Assembly: GCA_022496185.1 (NCBI GenBank)
Contig: WTXG01000046.1
Location: 145,512 to 209,511 of the forward strand
Source: Multifurca ochricompacta
Taxonomy: Eukaryota > Basidiomycota > Agaricomycetes > Russulales > Russulaceae
Direction of reading: 5' to 3'
Length of the DNA: 64,000 nucleotides
Below the pieces are notes generated by a model, which did not search any database, had not been told where the DNA came from, and was given only the letters and a program-made list of their open reading frames with translations. The position numbers and the translations under genes were made by a program. Below are positions 22,020-33,209 of the stretch, in pieces; position 1 is the first letter of the stretch, and the number at the start of each line of letters is the position of its first letter.

Positions 22020-25000
22020 CCCACCCTGAGGGCTATCGTAGATCGATTTGTACCGAAGTCTCTTTCAATACAAACCAACTTTTCTACTATTGGGACCGTC
22101 TCCGCGCTCGTTGACAGTGGCGCAACCGAAAATTTCGTCAACAAATGTTTCATCTCTATACACAACTTGCTTACCTGCCCGCTACAAATACCAAAATCCC
22201 TCTCCAATGCCGATGGATCTGCAAATGCCGCCAGTCAAATCACTCACTATCTTCCTTGCACAGTTCAAACTGGCTCATCCATCCATCTCCTTGACTTCTT
22301 TGTCGCAGATCTTGGTAAAGAAAATCTTATCCTAGGCTATCCCTGGCTTGCGCGAACTACACCAACCATCGATTGGCTTCAGGCAACCATCCAAGAGGCC
22401 GTACATATCCTCCCGCGAAGACAAAAACATCACATGCCCACAGCCGCTTCTCTAGGACTCCTACCAGGGGAAGAACTCATCATGCGCATATCCCCATCCG
22501 CAGAACTCACAACACAACAGCCCCCGGATCTTGCTATACCGTCACAATACCAGCAGTTCGCCAAAGTCTTCTCAGAGGACGAAGCCCTTTGCTTCCCAGA
22601 GGCACGCCAGTGGGATCATGTGATCGACCTTAAATCTGATGCGCCAAACACCCTGGACTGTAAAATATATCCCCTCAATCCAAAAGAACAATTGGCACTC
22701 GAAGAATTCCTCCATGAACACCTCGCCAAGGGATACATTCGTGAGTCAAAATCACAATATGCTTCCCCCTTCTTCTTCGTCAAGAAAAAGGATGGTAAAC
22801 TTCGACCGGTACAAGACTATCGCAAGCTCAACGAACACACCCTCCGCAACACCTACCCATTACCCCTCATCGATGAACTGATCGCAAAAGTCCAAAACGC
22901 TGCACTATTCACCAAATTCAACATACGATGGGGTTACAATAACATTCGCATCAAAGAAGGCGATCAGTGGAAAGCTGCTTTCAAAACAAATAAAGGCCTC
23001 TTTGAACTCCTGGTAATGTACTTCGGACTGACGAATTCCCCCGCAACTTTCCAAACGATGATGAACGCGATCTTTCGAAAAGAGCTCGACGAAGGATGGC
23101 TTGTAATATATATGGACGATATCCTTATCGCTACCTCAAATGATATTTCTTTCCACCAAAAATGCGTAACCCGCGTTCTACAAATCCTCTCAGACAACGA
23201 TCTCTACCTGAAACCGTCAAAATGCATATTCCACACAACAAAAGTCGATTACTTGGGCGTTATCCTTGAACACGGTGTTATCCGCATGGATCCAGCAAAA
23301 GTAAATGGTCTTCTAGATTGGCCGACCCCCAAGACAGTAAAACAAGTCCGCAGTTATCTAGGATTCGGTAACTATTATCGCCGCTTCATCAAAGGATATT
23401 CACAACTCGCCAGACCACTCATCAACCTCACAAAGCTTCTAGTCCCATGGACATGGACCGACAAGGAAGAAAACGCCTTCCAAGGTCTAAAGAAGGCGTT
23501 TAGTAGTGCCCCCGTCCTTCGACAGCCCCGTCTCGACCTCCCCTTCTTTGTCACAACCGATGCCTCAGGATACGCGATAGGGGCTGAACTATCCCAACAA
23601 GATGACGTAGGGCGACTACACCCGGTTGCATTCCTTTCCAAATCCCTCAATCAAACACAACGCAACTGGGATATTTACGACAGAGAGTTGTTCGCAATTT
23701 GGCTTCCTTTACAAGAATGGCGACAATACTTGATGGGTTCCCCTCATAAATTAACCGTCTTCTCAGATCACCATAATTTACAGTACTTCCGAAAACCTCA
23801 AAAACTTAATAGACGACAGGCCCGATGGCATCTCGATCTCATGGAATATAACTTCGTAATAAAACCTATTCAGGGTAAACACAATATAATTGCAGATCTA
23901 CTATCCCGCCAGCCGGATTACGATGATGGTAAAGGAGATAACGACCAAGAGATTCTCCTGCCGGATGAGAACTGGTCCCTCGCAGTAATTCAACTTCAAG
24001 AAGACCCGGATTCCTATCGCGAGATTGTCAAGCAATTCCACGATCACCCACTTGCTGGTCACCCTGGGCAACGGAATACATGGGATCTAGTCTCTGAAAT
24101 CTATGCTGGCCCAAACCTGCAACAATTCGTGACTGACTATGTCAAAGGATGTCATGAATGTCAAGCATCAAAGCCCCGCCGAAAAACTGATGTTCCCCTC
24201 TTCTCTTTTGACACTCCGGCTTCCGATGGACCCTTTCAGTATATCTCCCTCAATCTCATTACTGACCTCCCCGTGTCACAGGGGCACAATGCTATCCTGA
24301 CTATTGTTGATCAGGGGTGCTCCAAGTCCGCCAAGTTCATCCCATGCTCGATGACAATTACTGGGACTCAGGTCACCTCTCTCTACTTCAAACATCTCTT
24401 TCCCCTCTTTGGCATCCCCAAACGCGTCATATCCGATCGGGACCCTCGCTTCACCTCTAAGTTTGTTTCCAAACTCTGCACATTACTCTCTATATCACAG
24501 AATACTAGCACTGCTTTTCATCCACAAACGGACGGCCAATCGGAATGCATGAATCGCTGGGTTGAACAATACCTCCACCATTGGACCTTTGGCAACCCCC
24601 ACACCTGGGCTCCCCTACTCCCTATGGCTGAGTTCATACACAACAGATGGCGACACAATGGCACAAAACTCAGTCCACATGAATTACTGTTAGGCTTCCG
24701 ACCTCGTCCCCCTACCTCTCGCGTCTCGTCCCCAATACCCTCGTTAACAGAATGTCTCTCCGCAATCATCTCTGCTCACCGAATCACCACCCGTGTCCTC
24801 GCCGACATGACCCAAATCACTCCAGTATTTGCAGTTAACGACAAAGTCTGGCTCAAGGGTAAGAACATCTCCTCGCTCTTCCCCTTGCAGAAGCTTGCCC
24901 CGCGGTGTCATGGCCTGTTCACAATTACTCGCGTTATCTCCCCCGTGGCTTTCAAGCTCGATTTACCACCCTCTTTGTGGATACACGACATCTTTCACGC

Positions 25001-25382
25001 CTCCTTACTCTTGCCCTACATCACTACCCAAGCACATGGTCCATCACCCCACCGCCCTCCGCCGGTCCTTGTCAATGGCATCAAAGAAGTCAAGGTCGAT
25101 CACATCATCAGTCACCAACGCGCTGGTCACACAGGTCACCTCCAGTTTTTGGTTCGATGGAAGGGTTTTCCCTCTAGTGACAATGAATGGGTTGACTACC
25201 ATTATATTCACGCTGACGATCTCATTGGACAATATCTTGCCTCCTTGCCGCCATCCCTGTCCTCTTCGCTTCCTGCACACATTCTCACCAAACATGGTAT
25301 CCTTGACGACCCCTCTCCTTCTCCTCTCACAATACGTATTCCTCCACGGGCACGCCCCTCCGTAACTGGCCCTGCATTCTAA
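22020..25382 (+). CDS. Gypsy pol: protease, RT, RNase H, integrase, chromodomain
   Basis: A long open frame, -1 relative to gag and overlapping its end (open from about 21990). Protease: ALVDSGATENF at about 22110. RT: KLRPVQDYRKLN and IYMDDIL, but the first catalytic Asp, normally in KFDVRWGY, reads KFNIRWGY (AAC at 22920-22922). RNase H: FVTTDASGYAIG. Integrase: an HHCC finger ending CHECQASK; the first DDE Asp position reads LNLITDLP (AAT at 24252-24254). ISDRDPRF and the TDGQSE Glu remain. C-terminal chromodomain: HLQFLVRWKGFPSSDNEWV. The two Asp to Asn changes should abolish RT and integrase, so the ORF is intact but probably inactive. There is no obvious slippery heptamer in the overlap. 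Confidence 0.9.
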   Translation, partial: PTLRAIVDRFVPKSLSIQTNFSTIGTVSALVDSGATENFVNKCFISIHNLLTCPLQIPKSLSNADGSANAASQITHYLPCTVQTGSSIHLLDFFVADLGKENLILGYPWLARTTPTIDWLQATIQEAVHILPRRQKHHMPTAASLGLLPGEELIMRISPSAELTTQQPPDLAIPSQYQQFAKVFSEDEALCFPEARQWDHVIDLKSDAPNTLDCKIYPLNPKEQLALEEFLHEHLAKGYIRESKSQYASPFFFVKKKDGKLRPVQDYRKLNEHTLRNTYPLPLIDELIAKVQNAALFTKFNIRWGYNNIRIKEGDQWKAAFKTNKGLFELLVMYFGLTNSPATFQTMMNAIFRKELDEGWLVIYMDDILIATSNDISFHQKCVTRVLQILSDNDLYLKPSKCIFHTTKVDYLGVILEHGVIRMDPAKVNGLLDWPTPKTVKQVRSYLGFGNYYRRFIKGYSQLARPLINLTKLLVPWTWTDKEENAFQGLKKAFSSAPVLRQPRLDLPFFVTTDASGYAIGAELSQQDDVGRLHPVAFLSKSLNQTQRNWDIYDRELFAIWLPLQEWRQYLMGSPHKLTVFSDHHNLQYFRKPQKLNRRQARWHLDLMEYNFVIKPIQGKHNIIADLLSRQPDYDDGKGDNDQEILLPDENWSLAVIQLQEDPDSYREIVKQFHDHPLAGHPGQRNTWDLVSEIYAGPNLQQFVTDYVKGCHECQASKPRRKTDVPLFSFDTPASDGPFQYISLNLITDLPVSQGHNAILTIVDQGCSKSAKFIPCSMTITGTQVTSLYFKHLFPLFGIPKRVISDRDPRFTSKFVSKLCTLLSISQNTSTAFHPQTDGQSECMNRWVEQYLHHWTFGNPHTWAPLLPMAEFIHNRWRHNGTKLSPHELLLGFRPRPPTSRVSSPIPSLTECLSAIISAHRITTRVLADMTQITPVFAVNDKVWLKGKNISSLFPLQKLAPRCHGLFTITRVISPVAFKLDLPPSLWIHDIFHASLLLPYITTQAHGPSPHRPPPVLVNGIKEVKVDHIISHQRAGHTGHLQFLVRWKGFPSSDNEWVDYHYIHADDLIGQYLASLPPSLSSSLPAHILTKHGILDDPSPSPLTIRIPPRARPSVTGPAF

Positions 25383-25420
25383 CTGGTTCGTTGGCGCCTC
25401 TCGACATTAACCGGGGGTGA

Positions 25421-25869
25421 TGTTACGACTCAACGATATTACAGCTTAACGACCGAACTATTCACAAGATTATCTCAAAAATCATCGCTTAATTTCATTC
25501 GCTTAATTTCATTTAGTTCCTAATCATAATAAACCGCCTCGCTCCTACACATTCTATCTAGGACCCAACAACATATTCCATAGGTCGCCCCCCCCCATGT
25601 CAGCCTTGCTCCCCATGTCAGCCTCGCTCCCCATGTCAGCCTTGCTCCCCATGTCAGCCTCGCTCAAGTCTCGTACCTATTTAAACCCCCATTTTCTTTC
25701 ATAGTACCCTTAGTCTCGATCTCTTGTTTCCCCTAGAATTGTAACCTCCAGAATATCATATCTTTTCTCTGCTTCGCCTAGCACGCTTAGCAGTCGTCTC
25801 ACCACCCGAACTACGTCAGACTGATCATCTGACATCGAACTCTACACACTAAGCGGGTCAACCATAACA
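25421..25869 (+). repeat. Gypsy 3' LTR with four 18-bp tandem repeats
   Basis: 449 bp, TGTTACGACT...CATAACA, preceded by the purine tract CCGGGGGTGA. At 25593-25664 the 18-bp word CCCCATGTCAGCCTTGCT is repeated four times with T/C variation. The truncated 5' LTR keeps only about one and a half of these. Confidence 0.92.
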
Positions 25870-26345
25870 ATTCCTGTGGATTACTCTTGCACAATCTCTT
25901 AAAAGGCATTATAAAGCCTCTGCTGTTGATAGCGAGCGCAGCTGTAAAAATAGTTTTAGCTACCTATTTAGGCAGCGCATAAGTTCAATTTATGTGAGTG
26001 AACACGTATAGAACAGAGTCCCTTTTACTACTACTACTAAAAGAACGTGACAATAAGGAGAAAATGAACTATTTGAAATACGAAGGAACATGTTGTGCGT
26101 GTGAAATTGTCTCTGAATCAGTTATCTGACGCACTTTGGATTATCTTATCACAATCGCTACCGGCCCGTCTCAACATCTCATCAACTTGGAATCTTATCT
26201 TTTCTCGATCTTCTTTCTTGCTGGGTTGCTCGTCTCTATGATATTAGTGATGAACGCGAATGAGTTCGCGTGTGGCATGATGTCGGGGTGCTTTTTCCGT
26301 TCGATAGTGTTAATCTTGTTGCTATGTTTTGCGTCTACTACATGA
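25870..26345. repeat. Inverted copy of the 29.5-30.0 kb block
   Basis: From the first base after the gypsy LTR this DNA matches the reverse complement of about 29500-29973. The homology breaks off at the LTR end, so the gypsy element inserted into this block. A third, decayed copy lies at 33210-33480. Confidence 0.85.
26136..26345 (+). CDS. Small membrane-protein ORF, left copy (hypothetical)
   Basis: 69 codons, starting MDYLITIATGPSQHLINLE. Two hydrophobic stretches (LFSIFFLAGLLVSMILVM and SIVLILLLCF) could span a membrane; the polar loop between them carries ACGMM. The inverted copy at 29498-29770 has a longer C-terminus because this one stops early. The start codon used here is not ATG (TTG); an internal ATG exists further in, so the start is unsure. 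No family recognised. It may be a relic or a fragment of a larger spliced gene. Confidence 0.35.
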   Translation: MDYLITIATGPSQHLINLESYLFSIFFLAGLLVSMILVMNANEFACGMMSGCFFRSIVLILLLCFASTT

Positions 26346-26439
26346 CATGTATTATAACTGTCATGTTTTGTGTGTAATCAAAATCGACGTCTTGGGAAGC
26401 CTCTTGATGTAGTTACTAACTGCTAACTAGCACATACTA

Positions 26440-26987
26440 CGCGTGTACTAAAATCCTAATCCTTTAAATCTTCCAACTCTCGCAACCGGAATTCTATCTT
26501 TAATGGTTAAAATAGACGTTCAGATTGGACCTGTCAGGAAACGCATCATATGAGTTGCAACAGCACGTGCAGCACGTGCATCAGTTCACGCGACCAGGCA
26601 GCTGACAGATAAAGATTGGGTAATACCTACAAAACAAGAATGCTTTGACCTCAGTCTTTTGAATGGCTGAGGCGGTGTCAGTGCGCCCATGCCTCTATGT
26701 TTCCCTACTCACGCTGGTTAGGAACCCATCCTACACTGACTTGCGTATACAAGGAGCTATGTTTTGATCGTAAAAATAGCATCGTTTTGACCTTCCTCAG
26801 TTTGCGTGCCTCAGCTCTTCAAGTGTAGCAAGGGGCACTCACCGTTCGCGACTCCCCACGCAGTCGATGTGATCGCTGCCAGAAATAAGTAAAGGACAAT
26901 ACACCAGTGCAGAGATTGCTAGTCTAAATGCTATCTATACAACTGTGCACAACACCGACTCTCGATGTGGTTTACCTCAGTCCACCT
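26440..26987. other. Intergenic; includes an inverted copy of the 32.9-33.06 kb sequence
   Basis: About 26440-26600 matches the reverse complement of 32870-33070, the region upstream of the kinase relic at 30.4-32.7 kb, including GCAGCACGTGCAT. No kinase sequence follows here. The rest shows no gene. Confidence 0.5.
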
Positions 26988-28534
26988 TCAAGAGGCACCA
27001 ACGATACTACCAGCAGAATGACGGGCCCAAAGTCGGATGTCCTTCGAAGGAGGTAACCCCACCGAATTCGCGTGCGTCTTCTCATACTCTTCAAGGGCTC
27101 GAAGGTTTGCCCTGATCAGAGGATCACCTTCATGTATAACTGGCTCCTCGCCCTGGACGTCATTCAACGCAGGCCCATCCTCAACGCCATCTCTGAAGGA
27201 TTCAAGGTCTTCCATCACCCCTTGCGATCTGTCATCACCTTGACGCCCTCGCTTCCGAGACTTTTTCGGTGCCTCAGGCTTGTGTCGCATTCGCCACGGA
27301 CGTTGATTTGCTCTGTAATTCCTCTCCTTAAGGTCCTGTTTTCCCCTTTCACTTTCCCAGTTCTGAAACACGTTTTCAACTTCACCAGCGGAGTGATCTG
27401 CAACCTTGCAAAGGAAGATGTAGCACTCTATGAATTCGTGAAGGTTGTCCAGGTTGTACCGCAGCTCTGTTGGAGCTACTACCTGGAGTTCATGTAGAAC
27501 TGAGCTGATGTGACGAAATGAATAATGCACCACTTACCACTTTGTCATCGCTCCATGTCGAAATATACATTATCAAAATGCTACCAACAATGGTTGCGCC
27601 GAATAATGGCTCATCTTCAAACCCCAGAGCCCGTCGCTGGTTTTGAGCCGAACATAAATACAGGGTAAGCTGTCTTGAGGCGGCATCATTGTCCTTGGAT
27701 TTGGCCTCAAACGCGAATGTAACTACTCTGCTAGGTGCCCCCTGCGCTTCAGAGGAAAAAACTTGTGGGTTCTGTAGTTTCGTCAAGAATAGACTCCAGT
27801 CATTCGGTAACTCCATCAACGTGATAACATCAGCTTTTGCAGTCCAGGGGGATGCAGGCAGGAACAGCTCCCTTTCAGCTCTTTGGAATTAGTCAACAAA
27901 ACACAATCACAGCAGAAGAGAAGGAAGTTACCCGAAAATGTGCTTTCCTTGTAGCCGCAGGGCGAAGGCCGAATCAATTAAAGGGTCTGTTCCCCTTCGT
28001 AACTCGGTCTCATTGCGCAATTTATATCCGGGGCTCAAGCGAGAGTCCCAGCAGTCAACCAAGGTGTAACGTCGCTGTTCAAGTTCGTAGGGGTCGTGGT
28101 CATGGAATCGGTCAACCTGTAAGGTACTGATCCAGTGCATGTACATAAATGCACCTCTCGTGAGGGTTCCTGTGGCGACCTAGAAAGCTGTAAGTAGTAA
28201 CTTGGACGGTAGACTTGATACAGATACCTTTTTGTCCTGACGAGGGGACACCCATTCTACAAACTACGCGTTGAAATAAAATTAGAAATAACATGCAGGA
28301 GGTTTGGTGATCGCACCTTTGTATCCCTTAAGCAATTCGGATACTTTATTTCTCCCAAAAGTTTGTGAAACAACGGCACATCAACTATTTGGTCTTGTAA
28401 AATGACATTGTTACGGCTTGATACTGCTTCCCACTTTTCATACGATGCCCTTGCAAGCCTAAATGATCATTTCCATGCCGGGCTGACGGTCACACTTACA
28501 CAGAAGCGGAAGCTGACATGCTGATGATGCGCAT
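26988..28534 (-). CDS. Unknown six-exon protein (432 aa)
   Basis: A spliced gene that reads cleanly on the minus strand. Exons 28534-28500, 28458-28317, 28263-28228, 28179-27932, 27880-27538 and 27482-26988; all five introns are GT-AG, 41-55 nt, with agreeing phases. The first intron is short (41 nt), so the 5' end is the least certain part; an in-frame ATG at 28519 is an alternative start. The protein has conserved-looking blocks (TGTLTRGAFMYMHWISTLQ, LYLCSAQNQRRALGF, HEFIECYIFLCKVADHSAG) and a basic C-terminal segment KKSRKRGR suggesting nuclear entry, followed by an acidic tail. I do not recognise a domain. Consistent splicing across five introns argues for a living gene between transposons. 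Confidence 0.72.
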
Positions 28535-29497
28535 CTGTCAAAAAGCCTAGATCATAAAAATAAGGGACGAACGGGGTGTCAATCGATTGTGTCAGCCCTG
28601 GCACAAGACAGGGGACGGACGTTTTTCGACCGGGCTACAATGGTGAGGTTGTGAGTATGTAGTTGTGAGTTGGTCAATAGGTAAACAAGCGTGAGTGGCG
28701 TACACTTCTCTAACTCTGGCGCGGTTGGTAAGAATGAGTTCGACCGGTCCAGACAACCATGGGTTTGGCTTACCGTCGTAACTGAGAGGCTTCTTCCATG
28801 TAATCTGTGTTCATCTGATCCTGCGTGGTGAACAAGTGGGGAGCAAACGAGGCAGTGAGAGGAGAACGTAGTTGAGGGAGTGAGCGTGAGCCACTGTTTA
28901 ACCCTAATCTAATCCTAAGGAAATTGCTGACTCATTTCGCTAACTCATCCTATGATGCATCACGGTCACATGTCAAACTAAATGCAATTCACCCGTAAAA
29001 ATAGGTACTTTTTTTTACCAACCCAATATTCACCAGTAATTTACTAGGCCGCTGTGGGAGGTAGTAATTTACCAGGTCATGTGCCCACATGACTGTAATA
29101 TATGAGCATCAAATGTTCAAAATTCAACTAAATATACGAGCGACACCCTGTTCTTGCCAAGCCATGGAAAATATCCCGGAATATGTGAAAGGAAACATTC
29201 TACCTGCTGATAACCTCAATATACTCGAGATCTGTGAAATTATTTGATATCAAGAACAGATTCCTTTTGAAGTCAGATGGAAAACTGTGACGACGAGGAT
29301 GATAGTTAGTTGGATGAGCCGAATCTTGAGACTTTCCGTCCTGAACATTCTCCTGAGGTCTCACCAACCATTGATCTGTCATCTCGGTGTCTTGCAGCAG
29401 CTCTTTCTGATGAACCATCAAGTGACACTTCTGTGGCTGCTCCTAACCCTCCAGAAGCTCTTGGAGAGCCCCTATTATAAAATTTTCATTGAAAGCA
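28535..29497. other. Intergenic, possible remnant of a coding end near 29.3-29.5 kb
   Basis: No clear gene. On the plus strand about 29310-29480 reads as a low-complexity acidic/proline-rich tail (LDEPNLETFRPEHSPEV...) ending in TAA. It could be the end of a lost transposase or of another gene; nothing upstream supports it. Confidence 0.3.
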
Positions 29498-29770
29498 TCA
29501 CGTGAAAGTATCACGTGGACTTCTGTCTAGTAAATTACTGGCCTCGAATATTTTCCGCAACCCTAATGCAGACCCAAAACATAGCAACAAGATTAACACT
29601 ATCGAACGGACAAAGAACTCCGGCATCATGCCACACGCGAGATCACTCGCGTTCATCACTAATATCATAGTGACGAGCAACCCAGCAAGAAAGAAGATTG
29701 AGAAAAGAAAAGATTTCAAGTTGATGAGATGTTGAGACGGGCCAGTAGCGATTGTGATAAGATAATCCAA
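29498..29770 (-). CDS. Small membrane-protein ORF, right copy (hypothetical)
   Basis: 90 codons, with the same N-terminal part as the copy at 26136 and two hydrophobic stretches (LFSIFFLAGLLVTMILVM, SIVLILLLCFGSALGL). It then runs on through KIFEASNLLDRSPRDTFT. It lies downstream of the kinase relic on the same strand. The start is a TTG in the open frame, so a 5' exon or a later ATG may be the real beginning. No family recognised; two inverted copies with most residues kept is the only support for coding. Confidence 0.4.
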   Translation of the reverse strand: MDYLITIATGPSQHLINLKSFLFSIFFLAGLLVTMILVMNASDLACGMMPEFFVRSIVLILLLCFGSALGLRKIFEASNLLDRSPRDTFT

Positions 29771-30363
29771 AGTGCGTCAGACAATTCCACACACACTGCA
29801 CGTACAACACGTTCCTTCCTATTTTAAATAGTTCTTTATCTCCTTATTGTCACGCTGATTGAACTTATGCGCTGCCTAAATAGGTAGCTAAAACTATTTT
29901 TACAGCTGTGCTCGCTGTCAACAGCAGAGGCTTTATAACGCTTTCAAGAGATCGTGCAAGAGTAATCCACAGGAATGCCGATTCCATGCCAAAAAAAGAG
30001 TCAAGTGTTTATATGTATACTCAGAGATATGCGATGCTGTCCTATGTCGATGTGAGAGTGTTGGCAGTCGGTTTTCCGAGCCGGGCGACGTTCTGGTTCG
30101 ACCATTAGGTCTTCCTACACTAACGGCCATTGTTCTCCAAGTTTTGCGTTTTTTATGTTTATGTCAATTCATTTAGTTCTGTTTCCACGCAAGTGATGGA
30201 ACGCGACTCGGATGTCTAAATGATGAGGTGCCCGAGAGTAGTGTACTTCTCTCAGCAGCAAAAGGACTGCAAGGTGATACTAAACCAGGTGATCAACTTC
30301 AAGTGACGGAGACACTACAACAAAATCTATAACAAATCTAGTGAGAGGCAGTCCCGAACTCGT

Positions 30364-32694
30364 TATTTATTTCAGTAAACTAGAAACTGGTTTCCGCGAT
30401 GATTTACTGTATAGCGTCTTACTCGTCCCGCGATGAAACTTCACGACTTGACGGCTGTATGGAACTGGGTGGCAATCTCCACTTACAAATCTGGTCTGAA
30501 TTCTCCTCCCCCGACCTAATACCTTCTGCCTTCCGCTTCCGCCGATCCCTGCTCTTCGATGCATCGTGGCCCATATCCGTCTTATCCATGCTACCGTCGT
30601 CTTCGATGTCCCATTTAGATCCGAGGTACTTATTCATGATGGACAATATGAATTCAGAAGAACGAAGCTTCTCCTGAGCCTCTTTGACTCGTGAATCACC
30701 CTGCCGCTTAGCTTCAATTTTTGATTGGATCCGTTGGCTTAAACCAACATGTGGCTCCAGATACAGGTAATAGTCATGGAACAAGGAGCGTAGTTCTTCG
30801 ATTAATTCCACGCACGGGGTGTTGACAAGCTCTTCCGCAGTCGTAAGTAGATCCTCGACAATATCAGGAGAAAAGTAACCGCCAATGAGGCAGACAATTT
30901 TGCCACGGCCGCCTGTGATAAGACGGTCATGAACTAACTTGGTGTAGTCATCGAATACCTGTTGAATATCATTTGACAGATGCATCTTCAAGATGTTCCT
31001 GCATCTTGCAATCTGATATAGAAGGACCCAAAAAATGACTCTAGGTCATCTGAGACTTCATGAGCCGTATACCGAGGTTCCCTTAAACGTGAAATAGAAA
31101 TGAACTGCCATGTACCCTGCACACAATTCAAATTAGCACATAATCCATGGAGATCTTCACAGATAACATACCGTGCGTGAATGCTGCCTTGGACCTTCCT
31201 CGACTCCCTTGTGGACTTGCTTCGACAAGTCCCAATCAATTAACATTCCAGTGCCCTCATTGTGATCAAGATGTTTCCTGCGCTCACATCCCGATGTAGA
31301 ATCTGAGCCCTCTCATACGCTGCAGAGTGAGCTGTCACGACCCATCACCATGCATTCATGACTACGAAACAATATTCCTTACCTACGATCGCATCCCGGA
31401 TGACTTCACACAACTGTCTTGTTGATTTGAATGTGCTAAGAGGCTTTCCAAGGGTCTCCAATACCAGTCGATAATGAACATATGGATCAACGTGTGGCTG
31501 CCAGGACGCAACTCATGGTCATCATTGGGATTCTCAGATAGTCCTGTGTCCTTGTCCTTTGTGCGGCAAACGAGGTAGTGGCGGCACACTCAGGTGACAG
31601 AGGAACTCACCAGCTGCACCCAATTTTGGGATGTTGGGTACTGTGCGTCGTGCAGCTTGTGATATATATCACCTTCCTTTTCAATTCCAGGAAGGTCAGT
31701 CCTCCAAAAATCTTTGAGGTATACCAAGTTTGTACTTGTGACGTCGTACGCGATATATCCGATTGTAGAGCGACCAAATAGACCTTCTGTATCCCATACT
31801 GCGCGTGGTGTAATATAATCTCTGAGATCTCCATTGGCACTTCGATCGTCGTGAACATATAATTTCCGAAGATCTGCCTTCTTGTGTTCTCCAAACCAGG
31901 GTATCTCTTCAGTTTAGGAATTGCTACCTCTGCTTCGTTGTCTGTCACAGGGGCAACAGTAGTGTCATAGCCGCGCTCGATGTCAGAGAGGAAATTGAAT
32001 CTCCAAATGAATTCGAGGAGGGTGTCGGGTTCGGTAAGCCAGTCGAATGGTTCTGTGTATATGACACCACTGTGATCCCATCGAAGGAGGCGACCCTTTT
32101 GGCCAAAAAGAAATATCGAAAACGAGAAAACGCGGAATTGAGATTGATGATGCTCCAAGGCATAGCCAATCAACTGGCGGCAGATTCGGTAAATGGTATC
32201 CATGCGGCTCTCCAACTCATCTTCAACTTCGTCCTCCTTCGCGTTTTCTTCCTTGTCTGTGTCCTCTCCCTTCTTCCTCTTCATCTCTCCGAGAAAGCTG
32301 AATATATCCTCATTTTCACTCTTGTTCACAATCCACAAGTCGACCAATTTCCAATTCAATGACTGTAGGTTTCCAGTGCACTCCGAATAGATGGAGATAT
32401 TGGGTTTCGAACGGCGTGATTTGTCCCGGTGAGAAGTGGTATTGATTGATTTCAGTTTGGGACAAATACCAGATGCCTCGATTGCTTGAATCTATCCTCG
32501 TTGTAAGTGTGGGAGTATGCATAGATTAAATGGAGGAGTAAACTTGCAAATTCGTCTTCATGTTGTGAGATGGATGAGTGGGGAAACGATATTTGATTTG
32601 TTGGTCGTCGTTCTTGTGCTCCAGAAACAAATTCCGTTAAAAATTCGCTTACGGGCACGGGTCCGACGAATCTTTCGCAAGTGTCGAGGGTCAT
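30364..32694 (-). pseudogene. Divergent FunK1 kinase pseudogene
   Basis: The most divergent of four FunK1 loci here. It is collinear with kinase A: N-terminal CERFVGPVPVSEFL, the GC-AG intron (donor GCAAGT after GAATTT), exon 2 with [21 protein letters not shown] and [12 protein letters not shown] sequence, then a tail ending [13 protein letters not shown]. One-base deletions relative to kinase A occur near 31647, 31608 and 31500, and another near 31260 in the catalytic-loop exon, so the frame is lost. An in-frame ATG at 32694 corresponds to an internal Met of kinase A; the usual N-terminus is frameshifted. The exon 2 insert DTDKEENAKEDEVEDE is unique to this copy. The locus is flanked on both sides by copies of the membrane-ORF block. 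Confidence 0.88.
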
Positions 32695-33209
32695 TCGCTA
32701 GCACTGGCTGAGGTGAAGATGTTTGGGCTTGACTTCTTTGAATATCTGGGTTTGGACATATCGTGAGATGAGTAGAACATGGTGAGGACTCGAGAATCAC
32801 TCACGGTTGACTGTAGGTAGATAATCGGGGAAGGTGGGATTTTCTAATGAACGTACACTACTGAATTGCCGCGTCGCGTGTCGCGTGAACTCATGCACGT
32901 GCTGCACGAGTTGTTGCAACGTGTATGATCACGTGCTAGCATTACCTCTAGAATGCAGACCAGACAGGCCAAACTTGTGAACGACAACTCTATGGTTTCA
33001 TTAGATGGGAATTCCGGTCTGCGCGAGAGGATTTAAAGGAGCGGGATTTTCGTACACGCGTGGTATGTGGTAGTTAGCAGTAAGGATGAATACAGCTGAG
33101 GTTAGATAAGCGCCACCTAACAAGATAATAACTACCGTCAACTCTGATCCGGTCCGGGCTACCTTGATCTGTTGACGCGAGTTTGATCACGCACGAACTC
33201 GGAACCAAA

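Larger units (their letters stand above)
20319..25869 (+). mobile_element. Ty3/gypsy chromovirus, 5' LTR truncated, probably dead
   Basis: An element with a full 3' LTR (449 bp) but only the last 232 bp of the 5' LTR, cut where the copia element ends. Gag and pol are recognisable. The pol order protease, RT, RNase H, integrase, chromodomain is that of chromoviruses. Defects: a TGA in gag, a gag/pol frame offset, and Asn in place of one catalytic Asp in both RT and integrase. LTR divergence over the shared part is about four transitions in 232 bp. Confidence 0.95.

Noticed and set aside
25593..25664. 18-bp repeats as a CRISPR array
   Set aside because: The units are contiguous without spacers and lie inside an LTR of a fungal retrotransposon.
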